Assembly: GCA_902529105.1 (NCBI GenBank)
Contig: CABZUW010000002.1
Coordinates: 1-64,000, forward strand
Direction of reading: 5' to 3'
Origin: an uncultured Pelagibacteraceae bacterium
GTDB lineage: Bacteria; Pseudomonadota; Alphaproteobacteria; Pelagibacterales; Pelagibacteraceae
DNA: 64,000 nucleotides
Part shown: piece after piece, positions 8,330-18,286 of the stretch
Layout: every line of letters starts with the position of its first letter
How positions within the stretch are numbered: position 1 is the stretch's first letter
Made by a program: the position numbers and the translations under genes
Notes under the pieces: generated by a model
What the model was told of the DNA's origin: nothing
Databases searched by the model: none
What the model saw: the letters and a program-made list of their open reading frames with translations, nothing else

Positions 8330-8404
8330 TGGCGGTCCCTAGGGGAATCGAACCCCTCTTTCATGGATGAAAACCATGTGTCCTAACCGATAGACGAAGG
8401 GACC
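8330..8404 (-). tRNA. tRNA-Glu (TTC), CCA encoded
   Basis: GGTCCCTTCG...CATGG-TTTTCAT-CCATG...GGGGTTCGATTCCCCTAGGGACCGCCA cloverleaf. Confidence 0.95.
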
Positions 8405-8439
8405 AAAAATGCATCTTTTATTGTATAAATTATTAATAA

Positions 8440-9384
8440 TCAAGAGCAAGGTAATTTATTTATTATAATATTATTTGATAAATTCTTATGCGTCACTAAA
8501 GTTTCTGTGTAGTATGTATTATCTTTAATTTTTACACCTTTAACTAAGTCACCGTCCGTTATACCTGTAGCACAAAAAATACTATCTCCTTTAATGATTT
8601 CATTTATTTCGTATTTTTTGTTAAGGTCTTTTATACCCATTTTTCTTGCTCGAGATATATCTTGATCAGTTTTAAATAAAAATCTTCCTTGAAAATGACA
8701 GTTATAAGAGTCTAAGGCACACGCAGCCAAAACACCTTCTGGACCACCTCCTATACCTAAGAAAATATCAACATTATATTTTTTATTTGCAACCAATAGT
8801 GCTCCAGATATGTCACCATCTGAAATAAATTTAATATTTACTTTTAGTCTTCTTAGCTCATCTACAATTTTTTTATGTCTCGGTCTCTGCAATAAACATG
8901 CTGTAAGACCAGAAATATTTGTATTTTTAATTTCTGCCAAATTATTTAAATTCTTTTCTATTGTATTGTCTAAATCTATTGCCTCCTTTGGTATTTCATT
9001 ACCAACTGCAATTTTCTCCATATAAGTTTCAGGAGCATTGAACAAATTACCCCTATCAGCAACTGCTAATACTGATAAACCACCAGGCAAATTATTAGCC
9101 ACAAAATTTGTTCCTTCAACTGGATCCACAGCTATATCTAAACTAGGGCCATTACCAGTTCCCAATTTTTCACCTGTGTAAAGCATTGGAGCATCATCCA
9201 ACTCACCCTCTCCTATTACAATTTTAGCTGCAATATTTAATTTATTTATTTCGCTCCTCATCACATCAACGGCAGCTTTATCAGCTGCTATCTTATTTTT
9301 TTTTCCAATATATTTATATGTTGCTATTGCCGCTAAGGATGTAACATTTATAAATTTATCAATTATATTTTTGTTTAAAGACAT
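8440..9384 (-). CDS. glpX: Fructose-1,6-bisphosphatase class II
   Basis: VIGEGELDDAPMLYTGE, DPVEGTN, GIGGGPEGVLAACAL. Confidence 0.95.
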   Translation of the reverse strand: MSLNKNIIDKFINVTSLAAIATYKYIGKKNKIAADKAAVDVMRSEINKLNIAAKIVIGEGELDDAPMLYTGEKLGTGNGPSLDIAVDPVEGTNFVANNLPGGLSVLAVADRGNLFNAPETYMEKIAVGNEIPKEAIDLDNTIEKNLNNLAEIKNTNISGLTACLLQRPRHKKIVDELRRLKVNIKFISDGDISGALLVANKKYNVDIFLGIGGGPEGVLAACALDSYNCHFQGRFLFKTDQDISRARKMGIKDLNKKYEINEIIKGDSIFCATGITDGDLVKGVKIKDNTYYTETLVTHKNLSNNIIINKLPCS

Positions 9385-9387
9385 ATA

Positions 9388-10383
9388 TTAATCTGTAGTT
9401 CTCTTCTCGTGCTCAACTAACTCTAATTTAGCCTCGAATTCTCTTAACCTTTTATAAACACTAGCAAGCTCAATGATAGTAGGCCATGCTTTTAGTATAT
9501 ACTGCATAGATCCCTCAACTTTACTAAATGCTCTAATAATTTGTTGCATAACTCCTAAAGTTACAACACCTGCGACTATAGCTGGAGCTAAGAATACATA
9601 TGCCGATAAAACGTTAGCCTGCAAATATGCAATTCTTCCAATATTAAAATATAGATATCTTATATAACTCAAAAAATGAATTTTTCTAACATCATCAAAC
9701 AATTCATCTATTCTCTTTGGTCTTATATTTCCATCATCTTCTGCAATGACTAATATTTTTCTATAAGCCGCCTCTTGTTTTTGCAAATCATATTCAACAC
9801 CAACCAATCTTAAAATAATACCTAAACCAACTAAAAAAAGTGTACCTCCAATAGACCAAATTAGGGCTCCTGTAATTAGACCGTATTCCCAATCTCCAAA
9901 AAAGAAAATGGGTATACCAATACTGAGACCAAATAAAATTGGAGTAAATTCTATTAACAACATAACAGCTTCTATTAAACTTGTACCGAGTGTTTCCATT
10001 ATTCTAGAGAATTTAATTGTATCCTCTTGAACTCTTTGAGATGCACCTTCTATTTTTCTAGCCCTATCGTAAACGCTATGGTACCATTCAACCATTGCTG
10101 TTCTCCATCGAAATAGATAATGTGATGTAAAAAATCCAACTACTACAGCAACTCCAACATAAATAGCTGCTAATGTAATAAAGGAAAATAAACTAGCCCA
10201 ATATTCTTCAATAGTAATTGAATTTGGAGCGCTTAATGCTTTCTGTATCATGTCATAAAATTGACCAAACCAATTATTTATTTTAACGTCAATTTGAACT
10301 TGAAACCATAATGAGAAAAGAATAATAAAACTTCCTGCCCATGACCAATATAACCATTTGCCTTGTGTAAAAAACCTAAACAT
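9388..10383 (-). CDS. SbmA/BacA-like membrane transporter
   Basis: FRWRTAMVEWYHSVYDRARKIEGASQRVQEDTIKFSRIMETLGTSLIEAVMLL typical of the SbmA/BacA family. Confidence 0.9.
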   Translation of the reverse strand: MFRFFTQGKWLYWSWAGSFIILFSLWFQVQIDVKINNWFGQFYDMIQKALSAPNSITIEEYWASLFSFITLAAIYVGVAVVVGFFTSHYLFRWRTAMVEWYHSVYDRARKIEGASQRVQEDTIKFSRIMETLGTSLIEAVMLLIEFTPILFGLSIGIPIFFFGDWEYGLITGALIWSIGGTLFLVGLGIILRLVGVEYDLQKQEAAYRKILVIAEDDGNIRPKRIDELFDDVRKIHFLSYIRYLYFNIGRIAYLQANVLSAYVFLAPAIVAGVVTLGVMQQIIRAFSKVEGSMQYILKAWPTIIELASVYKRLREFEAKLELVEHEKRTTD

Positions 10384-10386
10384 TTA

Positions 10387-10668
10387 TTATTTTATAAAAT
10401 TATCTGTATAGGATTTTTTAGTAACTTTTCTTTTTTTGGGTTCAATGACCTCATAATCTATTTTATTTTTTTTTGCATATTCTATTGCTAAATCTCTTGA
10501 TGAAAATTCTAAGTTTATTTCTGAATATGTGTCATCTGAACTTTCCCAACCCATTAAAGGATTTATAGATGTATCGTTTGTTATAAATTCAATTATCCAT
10601 TTATCAAATTTTTTCAAACCTGATTGCATAGCTGTCTTCGTAGGTTTATAAATTTTTGCTTTTTTCAT
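10387..10668 (-). CDS. ETC complex I subunit conserved-region protein (NDUFS4-like)
   Basis: Start corrected to MKKAKIYKPTKTAMQSG; PLMGWESSDDTYSEINLEFSSRDLAIEYAKKN. Confidence 0.85.
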   Translation of the reverse strand: MKKAKIYKPTKTAMQSGLKKFDKWIIEFITNDTSINPLMGWESSDDTYSEINLEFSSRDLAIEYAKKNKIDYEVIEPKKRKVTKKSYTDNFIK

Positions 10669-10675
10669 AAATATG

Positions 10676-10752
<77 letters not shown>

Positions 10753-10846
10753 AGCAAATAACTAATACATCAGTTATGGTTAATTTCAATGCATAATCAG
10801 TCGCAAAAACAACGTAATTTTTAAAGAATCTGTTATAAACGTAATT

Positions 10847-11347
10847 ATGATTATTGATTGTCCTTGTGGTGAAAAGAAGTTTAAAATTAATGCAAGCCTT
10901 ATACCTAAAGAAGGAAGAAATCTACAATGTGGATCATGTAATAAAAAATGGTTTTTTGTACCTGAAATTAAAGACATTCATAAAGATGTTTCTGTCAAAA
11001 AATATAATAATGATATAATCGATAATAACCAAATAAAAGAAAAAAAAATTGAAAAATCAATTATTAAAATAGACAATAATAATTTAAATCCAAAAAAAAA
11101 TACAGAGATAAATGAAGAAGTTGAAACAAAACCTATAAGTAAAAACGACAAAAACATTAAAATTACTAAAACAAACTACGTAAAATTAATATTAGTTATA
11201 ATAATATCATTGGTTGCTTTAATATTAGTTTTAGATACCTTTAAACATGCCTTAATACCCTTATTTCCGAACATAAAATTCTTATTGAATAATTTATACG
11301 AAACATTAAAAGATCTATTCTTATTTTTTAATGATCTGGCAAGCTAA
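10847..11347 (+). CDS. Zinc-ribbon (MJ0042-type) protein with C-terminal TM helix
   Basis: DCPCGEKKFKINASLIPKEGRNLQCGSCNKKW; hydrophobic LILVIIISLVALILVL. Confidence 0.7.
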   Translation: MIIDCPCGEKKFKINASLIPKEGRNLQCGSCNKKWFFVPEIKDIHKDVSVKKYNNDIIDNNQIKEKKIEKSIIKIDNNNLNPKKNTEINEEVETKPISKNDKNIKITKTNYVKLILVIIISLVALILVLDTFKHALIPLFPNIKFLLNNLYETLKDLFLFFNDLAS

Positions 11348-12523
11348 ATGATAAATTATATTTCATCACCGTTTAAATGGTTTTTTAAACTTGAGGCAGC
11401 AAGTGGAATACTTTTATTAATAAGCGCAATCGCTGCTTTAATTGTAAGTAACTCTGAACTTTCTGTATATTATTTTGAAACATTAAATAAATATTTATTT
11501 ATAGGTATAAATAATTTTGGATTAAAACTAAGTGTATTACATTGGATTAATGATGCATTAATGGCGATATTTTTCTTTTTTGTAACATTAGAGATAAAAA
11601 GAGAATTTTTACAAGGAGAGCTTTCGTCTATAAAGCAGGCAATGTTGCCAATTATAGGCGCTGTTGGGGGGATGTTAATTCCTGCACTAATATATATTTA
11701 CATAAATATAGATAATCCAAATACTTTAAATGGATGGGCAATTCCGTCAGCAACAGATATTGCATTTTCAATAGGTATCTTATCATTGCTAGGATCACGA
11801 GTACCTATATCATTAAAAGTATTTTTAACTGCATTAGCTATTATAGATGATTTAGGTGCAATTGTTATCATCGCATTTTTTTATACTGGTGATTTAAACA
11901 TTCAATATTTATTGTTAATGTTAGTAACATTCATACTTTTGTTGGTACTTAATAAATTTTCTATTAAAAAGTTCACACCATATCTTATTTTAGGATTATT
12001 CCTTTGGTTTTTCACTCATGAATCTGGAGTTCACGCAACAATAGCCGGAGTACTTCTTGCTTCTGTTATACCACATAGAAAAAAGGATCATGATTTCTCT
12101 TTATTGATAAAGATCGAACATGCAATTAGTCCATATGTGGCTTATATGATAATGCCTCTCTTTGCTTTTGCAAATGCTGGTGTTTCATTAGAAGGTTTAA
12201 GTTTATCATCCTTAATGTTGCCAGTTCCTTTAGGAATATTATTAGGACTATTTGTAGGTAAACAGTTAGGTGTGTTTGTTTTTTCATATGCTTCAATTAA
12301 ATTTGGACTTGCAACCCTACCAAGTAATTCTAATTGGGTAAGTTTTTATGCAGTAGGTGTTTTGACAGGAATTGGTTTTACTATGAGTTTATTTGTTGGA
12401 AACTTAGCATTTGTCAATAATATGGAATATATGGATGGTGTTAAAATTGGGGTATTAAGTGGGTCACTATTATCAACTGTTGTAGGTTTTGTTTTACTGT
12501 ATTTATCTTCAAAAAAAAAATAA
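11348..12523 (+). CDS. nhaA: Na+/H+ antiporter NhaA
   Basis: WAIPSATDIAFSIGIL, ALAIIDDLGAIVIIA, GVLTGIGFTMSLF. Confidence 0.95.
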   Translation: MINYISSPFKWFFKLEAASGILLLISAIAALIVSNSELSVYYFETLNKYLFIGINNFGLKLSVLHWINDALMAIFFFFVTLEIKREFLQGELSSIKQAMLPIIGAVGGMLIPALIYIYINIDNPNTLNGWAIPSATDIAFSIGILSLLGSRVPISLKVFLTALAIIDDLGAIVIIAFFYTGDLNIQYLLLMLVTFILLLVLNKFSIKKFTPYLILGLFLWFFTHESGVHATIAGVLLASVIPHRKKDHDFSLLIKIEHAISPYVAYMIMPLFAFANAGVSLEGLSLSSLMLPVPLGILLGLFVGKQLGVFVFSYASIKFGLATLPSNSNWVSFYAVGVLTGIGFTMSLFVGNLAFVNNMEYMDGVKIGVLSGSLLSTVVGFVLLYLSSKKK

Positions 12524-13075
12524 ATGTTTAAAATAAACTGTAAGATATTATTTATTATTTTTATGATTTTATTTTCATCTAGTGCAAATGCAAAATACGA
12601 AAAAGTATTTTATGATTTTAGTATTAAATCAATTAATGGTGAGATGATAAATTTAAGTAAATTTAAAAATAATGTTATTTTATTAGTTAATGTAGCGAGC
12701 TATTGCGGTTTTACAAACCAATATTCAGACCTACAAAAATTATGGGATGAATATAAAGATAAAAATTTCGTAGTTATAGGAGTTCCTTCGAACTCGTTTA
12801 ATCAAGAAAAAGACAATGAAAAAGAAGTTAAAGAATTCTGTGAAGTAAATTTTAATATATCTTTTCCAATGACATCAATTTACCAAGTTAAAGGTGATAA
12901 TGCTCATGAAATATATAAATGGGCAAAAGAAAATCATGGTAAATCAGCAATACCTAAATGGAATTTTTATAAAATATTAATTAATAAAGACGGTAAAGTG
13001 GAGGATACTTACTCATCTCTTACAAATCCAAATTCAAATAAGATACGTAAAAAAATTAATATGTTAATTGAATAA
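12524..13075 (+). CDS. Glutathione peroxidase (BtuE/GPx-like), Cys type
   Basis: NVASYCGFTNQYSDLQKL, KWNFYKILINKDG; N-terminal signal. Confidence 0.9.
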   Translation: MFKINCKILFIIFMILFSSSANAKYEKVFYDFSIKSINGEMINLSKFKNNVILLVNVASYCGFTNQYSDLQKLWDEYKDKNFVVIGVPSNSFNQEKDNEKEVKEFCEVNFNISFPMTSIYQVKGDNAHEIYKWAKENHGKSAIPKWNFYKILINKDGKVEDTYSSLTNPNSNKIRKKINMLIE

Positions 13076-13840
13076 AATTTTCATTCCATCATATGCTGGT
13101 ATTACATTTTTTGGTAAAATTTTTTTGAGTTTAGTATAATCGACACTGCTGTGTAAATTAGTTAAAATTGTTTTTTTTGGTTTTATAATTTTAATTAAAT
13201 TTAATACCTCCTCCAAATTATAATGAGATGGATGGTATTCATATCTTAAACAATCAATAATAAAAAAGTCAAGTTTATGTAGCTTTTTTAAGTCTTTGTC
13301 ATAAATTTTACTTACATCGCTTCCATAATATAATTTTTTATTTATTAAATAACTAGCAGCTTCTATATAACCGTGTTGTGTGATTATTGGTTCGATAATT
13401 AGATTTTTCATTTTTGATTTAAAATATAATTTTTTTTTTAATAAATTCATTTTTAATATAGCGGGATAACCAGGTTTATTTTTAAAACAATAACCAAATG
13501 ATGACATTAGATGTTTTTTCGTTAATCTATCAGCATAAACATTTAATCTTTTTTTATACTTAATATAAAAAGCCCTAAGATCATTTATACCATGTGTTTG
13601 ATCGGCATGTGCGTGTGTGTATAAAACACAATCCAAATCTTTAATCTTGTTTTTTATCATTTGGGACCTTAAATCAGGTGATGTATCAATTAAAATACTA
13701 ATTTCATGAAATTTTAAATGTGCACAACATCTTGTCCTATAATTTTTTTTTTCTTTAGGATTACACTTGCCAAAATTACCATCTATTCTTGGCACACCTA
13801 GAGAACTTCCGGATCCTAATATTGTAAATTTATTGGTCAT
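13064..13840 (-). CDS. MBL-fold metal-dependent hydrolase (PhnP-like)
   Basis: YTHAHADQTHGINDLR, ITQHGYIEAASYLI. Confidence 0.88.
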   Translation of the reverse strand: MTNKFTILGSGSSLGVPRIDGNFGKCNPKEKKNYRTRCCAHLKFHEISILIDTSPDLRSQMIKNKIKDLDCVLYTHAHADQTHGINDLRAFYIKYKKRLNVYADRLTKKHLMSSFGYCFKNKPGYPAILKMNLLKKKLYFKSKMKNLIIEPIITQHGYIEAASYLINKKLYYGSDVSKIYDKDLKKLHKLDFFIIDCLRYEYHPSHYNLEEVLNLIKIIKPKKTILTNLHSSVDYTKLKKILPKNVIPAYDGMKILFN

Positions 13841-14739
13841 TAAGCAAAATATTTTAAAGCTAAAAATACTACTATTGGTACAGTAATAAAAGATAATACT
13901 GTGCTAACTACTATCATGCTAGCAATATTATCTACTATCCTTTTTGGCGAATATATGGATCCAACTAAGTAATTTAAAATTGCACTTGGCATAGAACATT
14001 GAATTAATAAAACACCTGCTGCTACACCTTCTAAATTAAAAAACTTTATTATAAAAAAACCGATTAATGGACCAATCAAGACTCTTGCAACAGAAGAAAT
14101 TAAAGCTTTATTAAATGAAAATACTTTAAGCCTAGTCAATGCTATACCTAGAGACATTAAAATTAAAAATATTGTTGCATATGTTAATAACATAGTTGTA
14201 TTAACAATAAAATTTGGAACCTCTATTTTAAAATAAATAAATATAACTGAAATTATAATTGAATAAAAAGCAGGACTTTTTACAATAACTTCTAAAGTAA
14301 ATTTTTTACTTGCTAAAAATACACCTAGTGTAAAGTGAAATAAAATAATTATCGAAGCAATTGATCCAGCTATACCAAGACCTTGAGTGCCGTATGCGAA
14401 TAAACATATTGGCAGTCCCATATTACCCGTATTAGGTAATATAAATGGTGGAAGTTCCATTATTATATCTTTTTTTAAAAATTTTAAAAAAATTATTCCT
14501 ACAAGTGAAAATCCAATAATAGCTAAAAAATAGTATAGAAAATAACTTGCAAAAATTTCAAATGTTAGACCAGTTGTTGTAACAGAATAAAAAACAATTG
14601 CAGGTGAACCTATATTGGCACCAAAATTAGCTATAAATGTAGTGTCTAATTTCGGGTTTTTTTTTCCAATAAAATATCCAATACCAACAACAAAAAAAAC
14701 TGGAAATAAAACTTCAAAAAGTTTGAAATATATTTCCAT
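13840..14739 (-). CDS. AEC family transporter
   Basis: Ten-TM pattern; LPNTGNMGLPICLFAYG, QCSMPSAILNYLVG. Confidence 0.88.
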   Translation of the reverse strand: MEIYFKLFEVLFPVFFVVGIGYFIGKKNPKLDTTFIANFGANIGSPAIVFYSVTTTGLTFEIFASYFLYYFLAIIGFSLVGIIFLKFLKKDIIMELPPFILPNTGNMGLPICLFAYGTQGLGIAGSIASIIILFHFTLGVFLASKKFTLEVIVKSPAFYSIIISVIFIYFKIEVPNFIVNTTMLLTYATIFLILMSLGIALTRLKVFSFNKALISSVARVLIGPLIGFFIIKFFNLEGVAAGVLLIQCSMPSAILNYLVGSIYSPKRIVDNIASMIVVSTVLSFITVPIVVFLALKYFA

Positions 14740-14742
14740 TTT

Positions 14743-16029
14743 TTAAAGTAATCTAATTAAAGTAGGATATTTTAGAATATTTTTACTTTTAGAAATTGCT
14801 TTTATACAATGTTGAGCATCTAATTCTTTAGATTTATGGGTAATTATAACTATAGAGGCAGTTTTATTTTTATAATTTGGAATTTGTATAAGTCTTTCTA
14901 CAGATATATTTTTCAAAGCTAAACGATTTGTAATTTGTGCTAATACACCAGGTTTATCTTTTACTTCGAATCTTAAATACAAAGAATTAATATAATTATC
15001 ATAATTGAAAACTTTAATTGACTTTCTTTTGATATTTGGAATTCCAAAAGGAAATTTAATATTACCTCTTAATATTGACAATAAATCAGACATGAGAGCA
15101 GATGATGTAGGACCTGGCCCAGCACCCTCACCTTGTAACACGCTTTCACCGACCGGTTCACCCTCAGTTATAACAGCATTCATAACACCACTAACATTAC
15201 CTATATAAGAATCTTTATTAACTAAACACGGGTGTACTCTTTCAAACAATTTACCATCTACGATTTCTGATATACCTAATAACTTTATTCTAAAATTTAA
15301 TTTATTTGATACCTCGACATCTTTGAGTGAAATATTTTCAATCCCTTCCATTAGACATTTTTTTTTTGAAATTTTGTTATTAAAAGCTAATGCAGATAAT
15401 ATTCTTACTTTTGCAAAAGCATCATAACCATTAAGATCAAGTTTAGGGTTACCCGGTTCAGCATAACCTAATTTTTGAGCTTTTTTTAAAACTTCTTTAA
15501 ATTGATTATTTGATTTTTCCATTTGAGAAAGAATATAATTGCATGTTCCATTCAGTATTCCATAAACTTTAAATATTTTATTAGTAGCTAAACCTTCTTT
15601 GATAGTTCTAAGTATTGGAATGCCTCCCGCAACAGATGCTTCAAATTCTAAATTTACCTTATGTATTTCAGCTAATTCTGATAAATAATCACCATGTTTT
15701 GAAATTAGTGCCTTATTAGGTGTTATAACGTGAACTTTATTTATTATAGCTTTTTCGACAACCTTTTTAGAAATACCTCCTGACAAACCAATAGACTCGA
15801 ATAAAATATCAATTTTTTCATGTTTAAATATATCTAATGGATTTTTATAAAATAATTTTTTATTAATTTTATATCTTCTTTTTTTATTTATATTTTTAGC
15901 CGATATAGCGACAACGTTAATAAGTTTACCAGTTTTAATCTCAATATCCTTTTTTTTGGAATTAAGTTCGTGAAGAAGGTAATTTCCAATTTGTCCCAAT
16001 CCTACTACTGCAATATTTATTTTTCTCAT
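14743..16029 (-). CDS. hom: Homoserine dehydrogenase with C-terminal ACT domain
   Basis: VGLGQIGNYLL, GILNGTCNYILSQM, LQGEGAGPGPTSSALMSDL. Confidence 0.95.
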   Translation of the reverse strand: MRKINIAVVGLGQIGNYLLHELNSKKKDIEIKTGKLINVVAISAKNINKKRRYKINKKLFYKNPLDIFKHEKIDILFESIGLSGGISKKVVEKAIINKVHVITPNKALISKHGDYLSELAEIHKVNLEFEASVAGGIPILRTIKEGLATNKIFKVYGILNGTCNYILSQMEKSNNQFKEVLKKAQKLGYAEPGNPKLDLNGYDAFAKVRILSALAFNNKISKKKCLMEGIENISLKDVEVSNKLNFRIKLLGISEIVDGKLFERVHPCLVNKDSYIGNVSGVMNAVITEGEPVGESVLQGEGAGPGPTSSALMSDLLSILRGNIKFPFGIPNIKRKSIKVFNYDNYINSLYLRFEVKDKPGVLAQITNRLALKNISVERLIQIPNYKNKTASIVIITHKSKELDAQHCIKAISKSKNILKYPTLIRLL

Positions 16030-16238
16030 TTATTTATGTTTGGAAATTTATTATTTTTTGAGTAATTTAAAAGCTTATTTTTATATACCTCGAAGCTATC
16101 ATTCTCTGAAACATTTAAATTAATAACATTTGACACAGGTTTTTCTTTCGTTTTTTGACGAAATATATTAGATGAATAGTCAATTGAGCAATTTACAATT
16201 ATCAAAAATAAAAAAAAATAGTAAACTACTTTAATCAT
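16026..16238 (-). CDS. Small putative lipoprotein
   Basis: Hydrophobic N-terminus followed by lipobox-like IVNC. Confidence 0.55.
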   Translation of the reverse strand: MIKVVYYFFLFLIIVNCSIDYSSNIFRQKTKEKPVSNVINLNVSENDSFEVYKNKLLNYSKNNKFPNINK

Positions 16239-17257
16239 TTAAAACCTTCATAAGATTTAAAATTATACAATAAATTCAAGTTTTGAACAGCTTGACCTGC
16301 TCCGCCCTTAATTAAATTATCGATAACACATACTATAATAGCTTTATTTTTTTTTTTTGATTTGCATACAGATATTTCACAAAAGTTTGTGTTTATAACT
16401 GAATTAGTACTTAATAGTGTATTTTTTTTTTTAATTTTAATAAACCTATTTAACTTATAAAATCTTTTTAATTCGTTAAAAACTACTGATAGGTTTATTT
16501 TCTTATTTAAATCAAAATATATATTAGTAATTATTCCCCTAAACATTGGAGAAATACTTGGTGTAAAAGTAAAATCAACTTTACCTTTGGATACTAAATT
16601 TAATTCTTGTTGTATTTCAGCATTATGTTTGTGATTAGGAATTCCATAAACACTCATCGACTTTAGTAAATTTATATTTTTATATTTTTTAAATACACCT
16701 CTACCACCTCCAGAATATCCAGATTTTGAATCTATTATAATATTTTTATTACTAATTAAATTTTTTTTTAATAATGGTATTAGTGGTAATAGCACAGAAG
16801 TAGGATAACACCCTGGACAAGATATAATATTATAATTTTTTATTTTAGGGCCTTTGATTTCTGGAAGGGCATAAATACTATCTTTAATTTTTTTTGGTGC
16901 CTTGTGTATAGTTTTGTACCACTTTTTGTAATCGCTATGATTTAAAAGTCTAAAATCACCAGATAAATCAATTAATTTTTGTTTATCATTCAAAAATTTT
17001 GAAATCTTTTGTGCATCTCCATTCGGTAAAGCGCTAAAAACTATATCTATTTTATTTAAATACTTTTTATTAAATTTAGATATTTTTGGTAACTTGTATT
17101 TTTTAAAATACTTATCAAATGTTGAAAGCTTTTTACCTACACTTGTAAAACCGCACAAATATTTGATCTTGACTTTACTATGATTTAAAAGAAGCTTAAC
17201 TAATTCTAAACCAATGTAGCCATTAGAACCAAGAATTAAAACATTAATATTATTCAT
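16235..17257 (-). CDS. argC: N-acetyl-gamma-glutamyl-phosphate reductase
   Basis: LGSNGYIGLELVKLL, SCPGCYPTSVLLPLIPL, PNHKHNAEIQQEL. Confidence 0.95.
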   Translation of the reverse strand: MNNINVLILGSNGYIGLELVKLLLNHSKVKIKYLCGFTSVGKKLSTFDKYFKKYKLPKISKFNKKYLNKIDIVFSALPNGDAQKISKFLNDKQKLIDLSGDFRLLNHSDYKKWYKTIHKAPKKIKDSIYALPEIKGPKIKNYNIISCPGCYPTSVLLPLIPLLKKNLISNKNIIIDSKSGYSGGGRGVFKKYKNINLLKSMSVYGIPNHKHNAEIQQELNLVSKGKVDFTFTPSISPMFRGIITNIYFDLNKKINLSVVFNELKRFYKLNRFIKIKKKNTLLSTNSVINTNFCEISVCKSKKKNKAIIVCVIDNLIKGGAGQAVQNLNLLYNFKSYEGFK

Positions 17258-17290
17258 TATAATAGATATAAAAGAAATTTAATAAAAAAA

Positions 17291-17680
17291 CTATCTTTTA
17301 GAAAATTGAAAACTTCTTCTTGCTTTTCTGTGACCATATTTTTTTCTTTCAACAGATCTTGAATCTCTTGTGGTCAGTTTTTCTTTCTTTAATGTAGATT
17401 TTAAATTTTCATCATACAATAGTATAGCTTTAGATATACCGTGCACCATTGCTCCTGCTTGACCAGTCATACCTCCCCCAATAACTTTACAAATCACGTC
17501 ATAATCTGTAATTTGATTAATTATTTCAAAAGGTCTTATGATTTGCATTTGATGATTTGGTCTTTTAAAATATTCTTTAAAGTCTTTTCCATTAACTGAT
17601 ATCTTGCCCGATCCTTTAGATAGCCAAACTTTTGCTATAGATGTTTTTCTTCTACCAGTTGCGTATTTTGAGTTTTCCAT
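17291..17680 (-). CDS. rpsI: 30S ribosomal protein S9
   Basis: YATGRRKTSIAKVWL...RDSRSVERKKYGHRKARRSFQFSKR. Confidence 0.98.
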   Translation of the reverse strand: MENSKYATGRRKTSIAKVWLSKGSGKISVNGKDFKEYFKRPNHQMQIIRPFEIINQITDYDVICKVIGGGMTGQAGAMVHGISKAILLYDENLKSTLKKEKLTTRDSRSVERKKYGHRKARRSFQFSKR

Positions 17681-17682
17681 TT

Positions 17683-18141
17683 TTAGTTTTTAATTAGGTT
17701 TTTTTTATTAAGTGATAAAATATCTAATACTTTTGGATTTTGAGCTGAGTGTGGATGATTATCTCCAACATACATTTTAAGTTTTGTTAGTTGTTTTTTA
17801 GCCAAAGGTCCCCCAGGCAACATTCTTTTAACTGCTAGTCTTAAAATTTCATCAGGTTTCTTTTTTGTCAATCTTGATGGGGTAGTTTCTTTAATTCCAC
17901 CAGGATAACCTGTGTGTCTATAGTATTTTTTGTTCTCAAATTTATTACCAGTGAACTTTAAATTTTCAATATTCTTTACTACAACAAAATCTCCATTATC
18001 CATATGAGGTGTAAAATTAGTTTTGTTTTTACCTCTTATTATTTTTGAAATAACTGTAGCTAATCTTCCAACAATCGCGTTTGAAGCATCAATTTCGTAC
18101 CACTCACTTTTTAAATCACTTTTTTTTAAAAATTTTGACAT
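17683..18141 (-). CDS. rplM: 50S ribosomal protein L13
   Basis: WYEIDASNAIVGRLATVISKIIRGKNK, GDFVVVKN, KMYVGDNHPHSAQNP. Confidence 0.98.
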   Translation of the reverse strand: MSKFLKKSDLKSEWYEIDASNAIVGRLATVISKIIRGKNKTNFTPHMDNGDFVVVKNIENLKFTGNKFENKKYYRHTGYPGGIKETTPSRLTKKKPDEILRLAVKRMLPGGPLAKKQLTKLKMYVGDNHPHSAQNPKVLDILSLNKKNLIKN

Positions 18142-18286
18142 AAATGCGGGATTAATACTTGATCTATTAATAAAGTCAATTGTTGGTTTAACTAAAAATA
18201 CCTCATTTTAAAGGACTTTTTTTACCTTGAACCTAGTATAAAATATATAATAGAATTATCATTTAACAAAGCCAAAGGAGATCATA

